64,000 nucleotides of DNA from Dyadobacter chenwenxiniae (GTDB lineage Bacteria; Bacteroidota; Bacteroidia; Cytophagales; Spirosomataceae). Position numbers and translations under genes: made by a program. Every line of letters begins with the position of its first letter. Positions within the stretch are counted from its first letter, which is position 1. The notes under the pieces are model-generated. The model ran no database searches and was not told where the DNA came from. It saw nothing but the letters and a program-made list of their open reading frames with translations. Below, piece by piece: positions 8,554 to 16,551 of this stretch. The stretch lies in NCBI RefSeq assembly GCF_022869785.1, contig NZ_CP094997.1, positions 2,542,001 through 2,606,000 on the forward strand, in the 5' to 3' direction.

Positions 8554-9414
8554 ATGGAACAAACGGATATAAACGGTGCGTCATTTTTGATAGAGGCACC
8601 TTTTGAAGATGTGATCAATAACTTCTATCATCTGTTTGTTGCCTCAGATGGACAACCTATCACCAGGCATGTTTGTCCAAATTTGGAAATGATGCTGGTA
8701 TTTAACTTTGGAATACCTGTACGCATTTCCTTTCACAATAACCCTCTGGATGTGGAAGTTATCCGACGTACCGCTGTAATTGGCCCACTCCGCCAGATGC
8801 TGAACTATGAACTGCTGCCCGGTGCAGACGGTTTGGTAGTTAACTTTAAATTCAATGGTTTTCAGCGCTTATTTGGTTTGCCTTTAACAGGACTGACTAG
8901 CGAAGAAGGGACAGGTGCGGAGATTTTAACAGATGACGGTCGCTTTGATCGCCTTTGGGAAGAATTAGCAGCCCTACCTACAACAGAACAAAGAGTAAGT
9001 GTATTTAACCAGTCCGCCATAGGCTTACTTAAAGAAAATGATCAGGTAGTGCAGACGATAATCGGTAACCTGGCCCAGTTTTTCAACCCCTGTGTAGACC
9101 CGGTAAAAGCCATAGCGGCTGATACCCGTCTTTCGGAAAGAAGTATCCAGCTCAAGTTTCAAAAACATACCGGCTATTCCGTTAAAGAGCTGCTCCGCTT
9201 TTTGCGCTTTAAGGAAGTCATTGCTTACATCCTTGCCCGGAGCAATCAGAAAATAGCTATTTTCGATCTGATCGCCACGCACGATTATCATGACCAGAGC
9301 CACCTAATTAAAGACTTCCAGTATTTCTTAGGCGTGGCGCCTCAGCAGTTTATTAAAAACTTAGACAATGGAAGTTTCTGCGTAGTTGCCGATACTTATC
9401 CGGCGCAGCCATAA
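8554..9414 (+). CDS. AraC family transcriptional regulator
   Basis: 286 aa. The N-terminal half is a DUF6597-like sensor (CPNLEMMLVFNFGIPVRIS) and the C-terminal half an AraC DNA-binding domain with both helix-turn-helix units (DTRLSERSIQLKFQKHTGYSVKELLRFLRF; ATHDYHDQSHLIKDFQYFLGVAPQQF). The next gene on the same strand encodes an MDR oxidoreductase with its own promoter box, so the regulator probably controls it. Confidence 0.9.
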   Translation: MEQTDINGASFLIEAPFEDVINNFYHLFVASDGQPITRHVCPNLEMMLVFNFGIPVRISFHNNPLDVEVIRRTAVIGPLRQMLNYELLPGADGLVVNFKFNGFQRLFGLPLTGLTSEEGTGAEILTDDGRFDRLWEELAALPTTEQRVSVFNQSAIGLLKENDQVVQTIIGNLAQFFNPCVDPVKAIAADTRLSERSIQLKFQKHTGYSVKELLRFLRFKEVIAYILARSNQKIAIFDLIATHDYHDQSHLIKDFQYFLGVAPQQFIKNLDNGSFCVVADTYPAQP

Positions 9415-9474
9415 CATACTTTAGTCCTTAGCGGCCATTTCGTTTTCTTACAATTTCCCCGAAGTCCATCCATA

Positions 9475-9482
9475 TACATTTG
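9475..9482 (+). promoter_or_regulatory. Bacteroidota -7 promoter box for the MDR oxidoreductase
   Basis: TACATTTG is an exact TAnnTTTG match located 28 nt upstream of the ATG at 9511, with a TTTC about 20 nt further upstream as a possible -33 element. Confidence 0.6.
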
Positions 9483-9510
9483 TACTGTTCATTTAAATCA
9501 AACAGCAAAG

Positions 9511-10611
9511 ATGGAATCACTTACAGAAAATGGAAACAGGATTACGGGTAATACTGTAAATCACCAAAATGTTCAATCCTTAGAACAAACCAGGTTTAAT
9601 ACCACAGAAGTAATCATGCCGGGTATCGTTGAGCCGGAAGGGTTGCTGGTTAAAACCCGTGTATTAAATGACCCTGCTGCCGGACAGGTAAGTGTAAAAG
9701 TGGAAGCCAGCGGCATATGTTTTGCCGAGCAGTCCATGCGCCGTGGCAGGTATTACGAGCAGCCCAAGTTTCCTTTCGTTCCGGGCTATGACCTGGTTGG
9801 TACTGTTGTTGCAACCGGCCCGGGCGTTGATACAACTTTACTAGGCAAACGCGTCGCTGCCTTGACAAAGACTGGCGGCTGGGCAAGCTATACCCTGCTT
9901 CCGGCCAGCGACCTGCTGCCTGTCCCTGAGGATATTGATCCTCTTGAAGCTGAAACGTTAATTGTTAATGGCATTACTGCCTGGCAAATGCTGCACGTCA
10001 AAGCCCGGATCAAGCGTGGACAAACGATCCTTGTTCATGGTGCCAATGGTGGTGTCGGAACAATTCTGACACAACTGGCCCTTTATGCTGGCGTCCGGGT
10101 AATCGGAACTGCTTCACCTCGTCACCATGAAGCATTGCGGGCGCAAGGCGTGCAGCCGGTAGATTATAATGATACTGATTTAGCGGGGAGCGTGCTAAAA
10201 CATTCACCCGGTGGCGTAGATGCAGTTTTTGACCATGTGGGTGGAGCAAGTTTTGCCAGATCTTTTGGCCTGCTTACCAAAGGTGGCGTGCTTGTATGTT
10301 ATGCCATTGCCTCAGCACTAAATGACACTGGTAATATTCTGATCCCGTTTCTAAAAGTACTGGTACAATTAGGATGGTGGAATATCCTGCCTAATGGTCG
10401 CAAGGCTTATTTTTACAATATCTGGGACGGAAAAGGCAGCGAAACTTTTCAAATACAGCTAAGGGAAACTTTTACGCAGCTCACCACATTGCTCGCTAGC
10501 GGAGTCCTTAAACCTCAAATTGCTGCCCGGTTTCCTTTGGCGCAAATCACAGCTGCCATGAAATTGGCCGAATCACGGACAGCTTATGGCAAGGTTGTGC
10601 TTGTCCCTTGA
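9511..10611 (+). CDS. Medium-chain dehydrogenase/reductase, quinone oxidoreductase-like
   Basis: 366 aa. A GroES-like N-terminal domain (KVEASGICFAEQSMRRGRY; FPFVPGYDLVGTVVATGPGVD) is followed by a Rossmann domain with the nucleotide loop HGANGGVGTI. No structural-zinc cysteine cluster is seen, which favours the zinc-free NADPH quinone reductase branch. The first 45 residues are an extension without family similarity; an internal ATG near residue 35 (MPGIVEPEG) is an alternative start. Follows an AraC regulator gene. Confidence 0.88.
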   Translation: MESLTENGNRITGNTVNHQNVQSLEQTRFNTTEVIMPGIVEPEGLLVKTRVLNDPAAGQVSVKVEASGICFAEQSMRRGRYYEQPKFPFVPGYDLVGTVVATGPGVDTTLLGKRVAALTKTGGWASYTLLPASDLLPVPEDIDPLEAETLIVNGITAWQMLHVKARIKRGQTILVHGANGGVGTILTQLALYAGVRVIGTASPRHHEALRAQGVQPVDYNDTDLAGSVLKHSPGGVDAVFDHVGGASFARSFGLLTKGGVLVCYAIASALNDTGNILIPFLKVLVQLGWWNILPNGRKAYFYNIWDGKGSETFQIQLRETFTQLTTLLASGVLKPQIAARFPLAQITAAMKLAESRTAYGKVVLVP

Positions 10612-10656
10612 ATTAAGAGCAGCACTATTAAAATTAATGTGGTATCGAACAGCACT

Positions 10657-11754
10657 CTATATATGAGAGGCTGAAATGGAAAATATCTCTATTTTTTTAT
10701 TTCGGCCTTTCAGCAGGTTCTCTCCCACCGATCTGATCTCGTAAGTGGCCGGAAGATGAAGTATTTTGGCCAGATCCTCAGATACCAGCAGGTCGGCATT
10801 GAAATGATTGCAAAGTCCCTGGATTCTTGCGGAAGTATTAAGAACGTCACCTGTAAATATAATTTCCTTTTTCAGCGATCCGATTTCCCCGGCAGTAACC
10901 ATACCAAAATGTAGGCCGGCTTTAAACGCCGGCAAGATGCCGAAGTTGCTGTTGTATTTTTCCTCCTGCTTCTTCAGTGCGTGTTTCATAGCGAAGAAGC
11001 ACTCAATACAATTATTATTTACTAACCCGTCTTTCAGTTTCCAGCTGACGATCATCTCATCACCAGCGTATTGATAGATTGTACCGGCATAATCAATAAC
11101 CGCAACTGACAGGTCAAAAAAGTATTCTTTTAACATCTCGAAGTACCTGACATGCCCAAGATTTTCTGCGATTGTAGTCGAGGACTTCATATCCAGAAAC
11201 ATAAATATCCGCTCTTCCTCTACCGGATGATGGTATTTCCCTAAGAAAAAATTACTCAAGGTACCCGGTCCGATACTCTGGCTAAATTCAGCATAGAATT
11301 GTGTAATCAGAATTATCGAAGCAATGTATATCGTAAGACCGACCGCAGCGTAGTCAGTGAAGAATGCCAGGGCTGGTGATACCAAGTTTTCAAAAGAATG
11401 CTCACGGTGCGTATTTAGTCCATTCATCAACAACGTGACAGCCAGAAAAATGATAGTAATGATCAGGTAAAGAAAAGATTTAAATACGATCTTTCTGGCG
11501 AAGCTCTTTTTGATAAACCACTTACTGAAATAACCAATCTCGAGAATGCCGGTAATTAGACCCATCATCAGGCCTGCGACAGGGATGGCAAAAATGTTTG
11601 CTGCAAATTTGTACTGATTGCCTGTCGATGGATAGTGGTCCAGATCTCCAAGAATACCTCTTTCCAGCATGCAATAAATCAGGCTAAAAATAAACCATAA
11701 TACGCCAAAAGGAATGACACGGGCAACATCTCTTCTGGTTTTCGGTGACAGCAT
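10657..11754 (-). CDS. Membrane-bound class III adenylate/guanylate cyclase
   Basis: 365 aa. The N-terminal half has about five hydrophobic helices (for example VIPFGVLWFIFSLIYC; FLYLIITIIFLAVTLLM). The C-terminal half is a class III nucleotidyl cyclase domain with the first metal Asp in MFLDMKSSTT, the second in YAGDEMIVSW, and the transition-state region FTGDVLNTSARIQGLC. It probably makes cAMP or cGMP at the inner membrane. It converges with the MDR gene. Substrate choice is not decided here. Confidence 0.9.
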   Translation of the reverse strand: MLSPKTRRDVARVIPFGVLWFIFSLIYCMLERGILGDLDHYPSTGNQYKFAANIFAIPVAGLMMGLITGILEIGYFSKWFIKKSFARKIVFKSFLYLIITIIFLAVTLLMNGLNTHREHSFENLVSPALAFFTDYAAVGLTIYIASIILITQFYAEFSQSIGPGTLSNFFLGKYHHPVEEERIFMFLDMKSSTTIAENLGHVRYFEMLKEYFFDLSVAVIDYAGTIYQYAGDEMIVSWKLKDGLVNNNCIECFFAMKHALKKQEEKYNSNFGILPAFKAGLHFGMVTAGEIGSLKKEIIFTGDVLNTSARIQGLCNHFNADLLVSEDLAKILHLPATYEIRSVGENLLKGRNKKIEIFSISASHI

Positions 11755-11913
11755 GGATTGGGGTATTGAGGACTGATTTTCAAAATAACCCTAAATTTTC
11801 AATAGAAGCCCCATACATGTAAAAAAGTATATTATTGATGTGTCTTGATTTTTGTCAAGTGGAGTATTTATATAGATTATTGCATTCCAAATCGGGCATT
11901 AATTTTTCACTCT

Positions 11914-12051
11914 ATGTTTATCGGACACTTCGGACTATCCATAGCAGCTAAAAAAGGCAGCCCAAAATTTTCTTTGGGGCACACGGCAAAACATGGTGCT
12001 ACTTTTGATAAAGTGGATCAAAAGCGCTTGAATGGTTGTATGGGGTCCTAG
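11914..12051 (+). pseudogene. N-terminal remnant of a conserved membrane protein
   Basis: MFIGHFGLSIAAKKGSPK strongly resembles the start of a conserved Bacteroidota membrane protein (MFIGHFG-x-AAKK-x-P-x-SLG). Similarity ends after about 24 residues and the frame continues as unrelated sequence to a stop at 12051. The rest of the 11755-12306 gap shows no convincing gene. Assignment rests on recall of the N-terminal motif only. Confidence 0.4.
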
Positions 12052-12306
12052 AATTTACGAAAAATATTATAGCCAGCACCTTGGCCCTCACTCGGGTTTC
12101 GCCACCAAGTGTTCTCTTCCCATAAAGCTGGCGAGCATTGCACGAGCGGAATTTAAGTGATCGGAAACATCGATATTTGCGGGCCCACTTTGGCGAACCC
12201 GCACGGGCTGGCATTACTATTTTGTCACCTTCAATATCAGACTTATTACCCGGATTCTCAAAGGAACTTGTTATAATGCTCTTCTACCCTGTGAGCAAGT
12301 TTCACT

Positions 12307-13338
12307 TTATTTCGATAACGTTGAAATGGCGCCGGAGGCCATTAATGTGGATAGCTGTTTTTCGAATTGCTGCATTTTCACTTTCAGCGACTCTGTTTCA
12401 GCTTTCATAGAAGTCTCCGCTTGTTTCAGGTTTTTGTTTTCTGCTTTTAAAGCTTCTACTTCCTTAATTAAAGCCTGGATTGCGATCAGGTTAACGCCAT
12501 CAAAATCAGCCTGGTTAATAGACTTATTTTCTCCGATTAGCCCCAATTCGTCGCGCCCGAAGGCTGCAAAAAAGTCCTGAGCCATTGGGCCGTAATGACG
12601 GTATTGCTTCACATCCTGCCCCTTATAGTTCCAGCTTCCCAGCCGCATCCCACTGATCTTTTTAAGAAACAGCGCTCCGTCGGTAGCACGAAAGTTTTCT
12701 TTTCGTGTTGAGTCGGATACCACTGACCATGCATAAGCATTGGGTTCGAGCTGTACTCCGGATGGGAAATTATCCTGTCGGGCGTTGGAGGTATATAAAA
12801 CATAACCACCGGCAAAATGCGTCATCATCTGGTTATTAGCTGTGGTATTGTAAGTGGAACCCAAACTATTACTATCATCACCAATAATAAATGACCCTCT
12901 ATGATCTGCTCTAACCGAAGAACCCATAGCCGTTGAATAATCCCCACTTGCAAATGTCCAACTACCAAAGGCAGTTGAGTTTTGCCCGCTAGCTTGTGTG
13001 CCAAACCCCATAGCCGTTGAATAATCCCCGTTAGCTTTGGTAATAGCACCGCTGGCGAAAGAATACCGGCCTACATTCGCATTGTCCCAATGGGTATAGT
13101 TGTTTTCGTCATTAGAAATCCCGCCGGCCCGGAAGGCGCCCTTGCTGCCATACCAGATCACTTTTGGAGAAGTCCCTGGTGTCTGTGATTGTACACCAGC
13201 AGTGTCGGCTCCAAATAGCACTGTTTTACCTTCCGCAACGTTCAAAAATGCTTTGGGTTCTGTTAAACCGATCCCAACCTGGGCATATAGACTGGTAGAA
13301 ACTGCAATAAAAAGAGAAGAAAGTAAGGTTTGTTTCAT
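12307..13338 (-). CDS. Tail-fibre-like surface protein with S74 chaperone domain
   Basis: 343 aa. A signal peptide (cleavage after LYAQ) is followed by YadA/Hia-type head repeats (NGDYSTAMGFGTQASGQNST; GDYSTAMGSSVRAD). Then comes an intramolecular-chaperone/peptidase S74 domain (SDSTRKENFRATDGALFLKK; QYRHYGPMAQDFFAAFG) and a C-terminal coiled coil rich in Lys, Glu and Ala. Such proteins form trimeric surface fibres, with S74 assisting trimerisation and sometimes self-cleaving. It lies 59 nt downstream of a T9SS-sorted protein on the same strand. Confidence 0.9.
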   Translation of the reverse strand: MKQTLLSSLFIAVSTSLYAQVGIGLTEPKAFLNVAEGKTVLFGADTAGVQSQTPGTSPKVIWYGSKGAFRAGGISNDENNYTHWDNANVGRYSFASGAITKANGDYSTAMGFGTQASGQNSTAFGSWTFASGDYSTAMGSSVRADHRGSFIIGDDSNSLGSTYNTTANNQMMTHFAGGYVLYTSNARQDNFPSGVQLEPNAYAWSVVSDSTRKENFRATDGALFLKKISGMRLGSWNYKGQDVKQYRHYGPMAQDFFAAFGRDELGLIGENKSINQADFDGVNLIAIQALIKEVEALKAENKNLKQAETSMKAETESLKVKMQQFEKQLSTLMASGAISTLSK

Positions 13339-13397
13339 AGTTTTTGTTAAAAGTGAATGGATAATTAATTTTCCATTCCGGAGTTAAGTTAAATAAG

Positions 13398-14381
13398 TTA
13401 TTGCTTGATCACTTTGACTGCTGCTGTACTTCCATCTTTCAAAAGTAGTTGTACCACATACAGACCAGCAGGAAAATTTCTTATATTAATTTCTTTGGAC
13501 AAAGGTTTTTTGTCAAATTCTAAGAGCGTGTTTCCCTGTGCGCCCAATAGTTTGACAGTGGCAATTTTATCCCAGTGGTCCATGCTGATCCGGACTTTAT
13601 CAACGGCAGGATTAGGGTAAAGGGCAATTTGGTAAGATTGCTCAAAATGAAGCTCACGGATCGTGCTGTATGCATATGACTGATCTTTATCCACCATTTT
13701 GAGACGGTAGTAGTTAGTGCCTGCTGCTGGCGAACCGTGCGAAAAACCATAGTTTTTCAAACCATTGCTTTGATTGGCTGCTGTGATCTTTGAAAGCGTG
13801 TTCCAGTCTTTCGCGTTACTGCTATGTTCCACATTGAAATAGTCACTGTTGGACTCATAAGTAGTTGACCAATTCAGACTAGCAGCTGATCCTTCCTTTT
13901 TAGCTTTAAATTCCAGGAGGGTGACCGGAAGAGCTCCATGCTGTGCCGCCGTGACGGTTCTAAAAGTGATAGGAGCTAGCAGATCATTATAAATGTAATG
14001 CGAGGTGTTATTGACCACGCTCCCAATTGTAGTAACCGGAGCTGCATTCTGATAAGCCACCTGAAGCATCGTTTCAGTATTCCTGTTAAGTTCTGATGCA
14101 AGATAAAACAGCCCGAGCCTGCCTGTAAAGGTGACCGGTGAGTCAAAAGTATAAACGCGTGCAATACTGGGAGGACTTCCCGGTAGTGCAGTTGGCGAGA
14201 TTGTTAAGGTGTTATTCACGATACCGAAAGCCGCCGTTGGCCGGAATGTGAGCCCATCAATACATACATCCGTACCTGGAGAAGTGTAAAAGCCCTCTGT
14301 TCCTGAGGTAAATTGAGCCGTGGCATTAAAAGAACATAACGGGGCCAGCAGGCAAAAGAGTAAATAATGCTTCATAAGCAA
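13398..14381 (-). CDS. T9SS type A sorting domain protein
   Basis: 327 aa. A signal peptide (ending near NATAQ) is followed by a region of unknown fold, a segment typical of Bacteroidota surface proteins (LPVTLLEFKAKKEGSAASLNWST, NYYRLKMVD) and a C-terminal type A sorting domain (YPNPAVDKVRISM, then FPAGLYVVQLLLKDG and KVIKQ at the end). It is expected to be exported by the type IX system and attached to or released from the surface. An internal ATG at 14375 is an equally good start. The partner on the same strand is the S74 protein. Confidence 0.92.
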   Translation of the reverse strand: MLMKHYLLFCLLAPLCSFNATAQFTSGTEGFYTSPGTDVCIDGLTFRPTAAFGIVNNTLTISPTALPGSPPSIARVYTFDSPVTFTGRLGLFYLASELNRNTETMLQVAYQNAAPVTTIGSVVNNTSHYIYNDLLAPITFRTVTAAQHGALPVTLLEFKAKKEGSAASLNWSTTYESNSDYFNVEHSSNAKDWNTLSKITAANQSNGLKNYGFSHGSPAAGTNYYRLKMVDKDQSYAYSTIRELHFEQSYQIALYPNPAVDKVRISMDHWDKIATVKLLGAQGNTLLEFDKKPLSKEINIRNFPAGLYVVQLLLKDGSTAAVKVIKQ

Positions 14382-14573
14382 CGGGTTAACAATTAGAATG
14401 ATGGAATAATACGTGGATATTACTCGGGATCAAAGGTATGGTTTTATAGAAATAATTTTACAAGCAGTTTATAGTGTTTTATATGAAGTGTCAATAGGCC
14501 AACAACCGGTTTGTCAAACGACAAATCTCGGATCCATTTGAGGATTACATAACTTATCATCAAGCAGAATAAC

Positions 14574-14876
14574 CTAACATTCTGATTTGATAGACGGGCT
14601 TAAAAACATTGCCGATAGGTTCAATCTCATCTCCGTAATAGTGTTCAATGGAGCCGTCATTGGAGATATGAATATGGCGCGTGGTCCCGCTTCCATATTC
14701 TGACCGGAACGGCTAGACTGTTCCATAATCCGGTATTCACCCTGATCATCTTTTTCAAAAACTAGCTTTTTGCCCTCAATTTCCAGCTGATGAGTATACC
14801 CTTGTGTAACAATTGTCAGAGGGAATTCAATAGCTGTGCCTCGATGTTCGACTGGAAGTACTAGGGGTTCATGCAT
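14574..14876 (-). CDS. Small conserved hypothetical protein
   Basis: 100 aa. The start (LVLPVEHRGTAIEFPLTI, then TQGYTHQLEIEGKKLVFEKD) resembles a small protein family often seen in Cytophagales, with no known function. No signal peptide or transmembrane segment. The last 40 residues look less conserved in character. Confidence 0.6.
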   Translation of the reverse strand: MHEPLVLPVEHRGTAIEFPLTIVTQGYTHQLEIEGKKLVFEKDDQGEYRIMEQSSRSGQNMEAGPRAIFISPMTAPLNTITEMRLNLSAMFLSPSIKSEC

Positions 14877-15014
14877 GTCCGAACTTAGAAAGGAATGTAT
14901 ACAAGATTAAAATATTTTTGAATGGGCAGAACTTCGTAATGTTAGGTAGACAAACAGGCATGGCTAAAAATAATTGTAACTTTTAGATGGGCCGTTTTGT
15001 CTCCTTAACAAAAC

Positions 15015-15512
15015 ATGATGAATCCGAAACTTTACAATCTCTTTATAAGCAGCCAGCGAAAACTTTATCGTTTTGCGCTATCGCTTACGAAGGATGTAAA
15101 TGATGCCGAGGACATTCTCCAGGATACACTTCTCAAACTCTGGAAGCTACGGGAAGATTGGGGCAGCTGGGAAAATTTTGAGGCTTATTCTATGCGCATG
15201 ATACGTAACGAATATCTGAATCATACTAAAAAGCTAAAAGGCCGGGTATACAGCAGTCTGGACGATATTCCCGAAGGGAGCGAACCTAGCCAGACAGACA
15301 CAGACATGACCACCGATCACTTGATGTTTCGCTTTAATTCTCTGACAAGTAAACTACCGGATATCCAAAGAAACATTCTGCATCTGCGTGAAATCGAGGA
15401 ATTGGAATACAAAGAAATTGCGAAGGTCATGGGTATTACTGATGCGCAGGTAAAAGTGTACTTGTACAGGGCTCGGCAATATTTAAAAGATAAAGTTCAT
15501 GGAAAAAGATAA
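15015..15512 (+). CDS. ECF RNA polymerase sigma factor
   Basis: 165 aa (ATG at 15015; a second ATG at 15018). Region 2 is RFALSLTKDVNDAEDILQDT plus LLKLWKLRE, with IRNEYLNHTKKLKG after it. Region 4 is LPDIQRNILHLREIEELEYK and EIAKVMGITDAQVKVYLYRA. The next gene overlaps by 14 nt and encodes a single-span protein positioned like an anti-sigma factor. Confidence 0.92.
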   Translation: MMNPKLYNLFISSQRKLYRFALSLTKDVNDAEDILQDTLLKLWKLREDWGSWENFEAYSMRMIRNEYLNHTKKLKGRVYSSLDDIPEGSEPSQTDTDMTTDHLMFRFNSLTSKLPDIQRNILHLREIEELEYKEIAKVMGITDAQVKVYLYRARQYLKDKVHGKR

Positions 15513-15951
15513 GATCGAAATACTTTTAAAAAAGTACTGGCAGGCCGAGACAACCATAGAGGAAGAAAAGTTAATCAAAGCATTCCTGTCAACCCAAGAA
15601 GCCAATGAAGCATTTACAGCTGACAAGCATTGGTTTGGAGCCATTAAAGATGCGAGTAATACAGGGCATGGGGAAGTTCACTTCACGGTTGATCAAAGCA
15701 GTAGTAAGACCTTACCCCTCCGTTACCCTATTTGGTTTAAAATTGCAGCAACTGTCATCATAGTGTCCGGCCTGACTTGGGCAGGAGTAAATTATAATCA
15801 GAGAGTACAGTACCAAAACGAGGCTCTGGCCCGCAAGAGAGCAGAGTCCAGTCTGATGACAATGTCAAATGCGCTTAACGAAGCCTACCAGCATCTTAAC
15901 AAACCAACTGGTTTAATAAACAAAGGACAAACAGAAAACTATCCATTATGA
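15499..15951 (+). CDS. Putative membrane anti-sigma factor
   Basis: 150 aa. The cytoplasmic N-terminus (MEKDKIEILLKKYWQAETTIEEEKLI) looks like the start of Bacteroidota anti-sigma proteins. One transmembrane helix lies at about 74-94 (IWFKIAATVIIVSGLTWAG), followed by a coiled-coil-prone tail (QRVQYQNEALARKRAESS). It overlaps the sigma gene by 14 nt and the DUF4252-like gene by 4 nt, implying one operon. The anti-sigma role is inferred from position and topology. Confidence 0.7.
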   Translation: MEKDKIEILLKKYWQAETTIEEEKLIKAFLSTQEANEAFTADKHWFGAIKDASNTGHGEVHFTVDQSSSKTLPLRYPIWFKIAATVIIVSGLTWAGVNYNQRVQYQNEALARKRAESSLMTMSNALNEAYQHLNKPTGLINKGQTENYPL

Positions 15952-16454
15952 AACGGATCTGCTTTATATATATAATCCTGTTTTCAAGTTATTATTCCTT
16001 CGGACAGGATAAATTGGCACCAGAACCAAATCAAACATTTATTGACTTGTACTTCAAGCAATATGCCGGCATGCCAGGCTATTCCGTAAACACAATGGGT
16101 GAAGCAATGGTGAAACGTTCTAATGAAACCGGAATGTGGTCGCACCCAAGTATAGCCCGCATTATGAAGCAGGTGAAAACCTATAAATACCTCAGTTTTG
16201 ACAGCTCGCCTGAGAAGTCAAATCAAATCATCAGCCAGTTGGACACAGAGATGAAAAAAAGCAGTATTTACAAAGAATACTACCGCTGGGAGTTAAATGG
16301 CAAAACTTCCGGTATAATCTATACGCGAAGCAACGGAAATAAAATTACCGAACTGGTCAACGTGTCCGTTGGCAAGAAAAACTTTCTGGTGAGCAGTTTT
16401 CTAGGCGATAACATTGATTTAGAAAGTGTTCGATCATTAGCCATAGGCAGATAA
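15948..16454 (+). CDS. Exported DUF4252-like protein
   Basis: 168 aa. A signal peptide (residues 1-19, SYYSFGQ) precedes a domain with features of DUF4252 (YSVNTMGEAMVKR; ARIMKQVKTYKYLSFD; YYRWELNGKTSGIIYTR), a periplasmic family that commonly follows ECF sigma/anti-sigma pairs in Bacteroidota. The ATG overlaps the previous stop (ATGA). Function unknown; a link to the sensing arm of the sigma system is inferred. Confidence 0.7.
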   Translation: MKRICFIYIILFSSYYSFGQDKLAPEPNQTFIDLYFKQYAGMPGYSVNTMGEAMVKRSNETGMWSHPSIARIMKQVKTYKYLSFDSSPEKSNQIISQLDTEMKKSSIYKEYYRWELNGKTSGIIYTRSNGNKITELVNVSVGKKNFLVSSFLGDNIDLESVRSLAIGR

Positions 16455-16551
16455 AGCTCGACTAGTCAAGATCTTCCCACCCCAGGGATGCTACGTTTAT
16501 CTGCGTCCTCTCCTCAGTCAATTCCAAAATCTACATTTTTAGAAACCACCC

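Noticed and set aside
12138..12410. Plus-strand frame running into the S74 gene
   Set aside because: Mostly antisense to the S74 protein gene; the unique part is low-complexity and basic.
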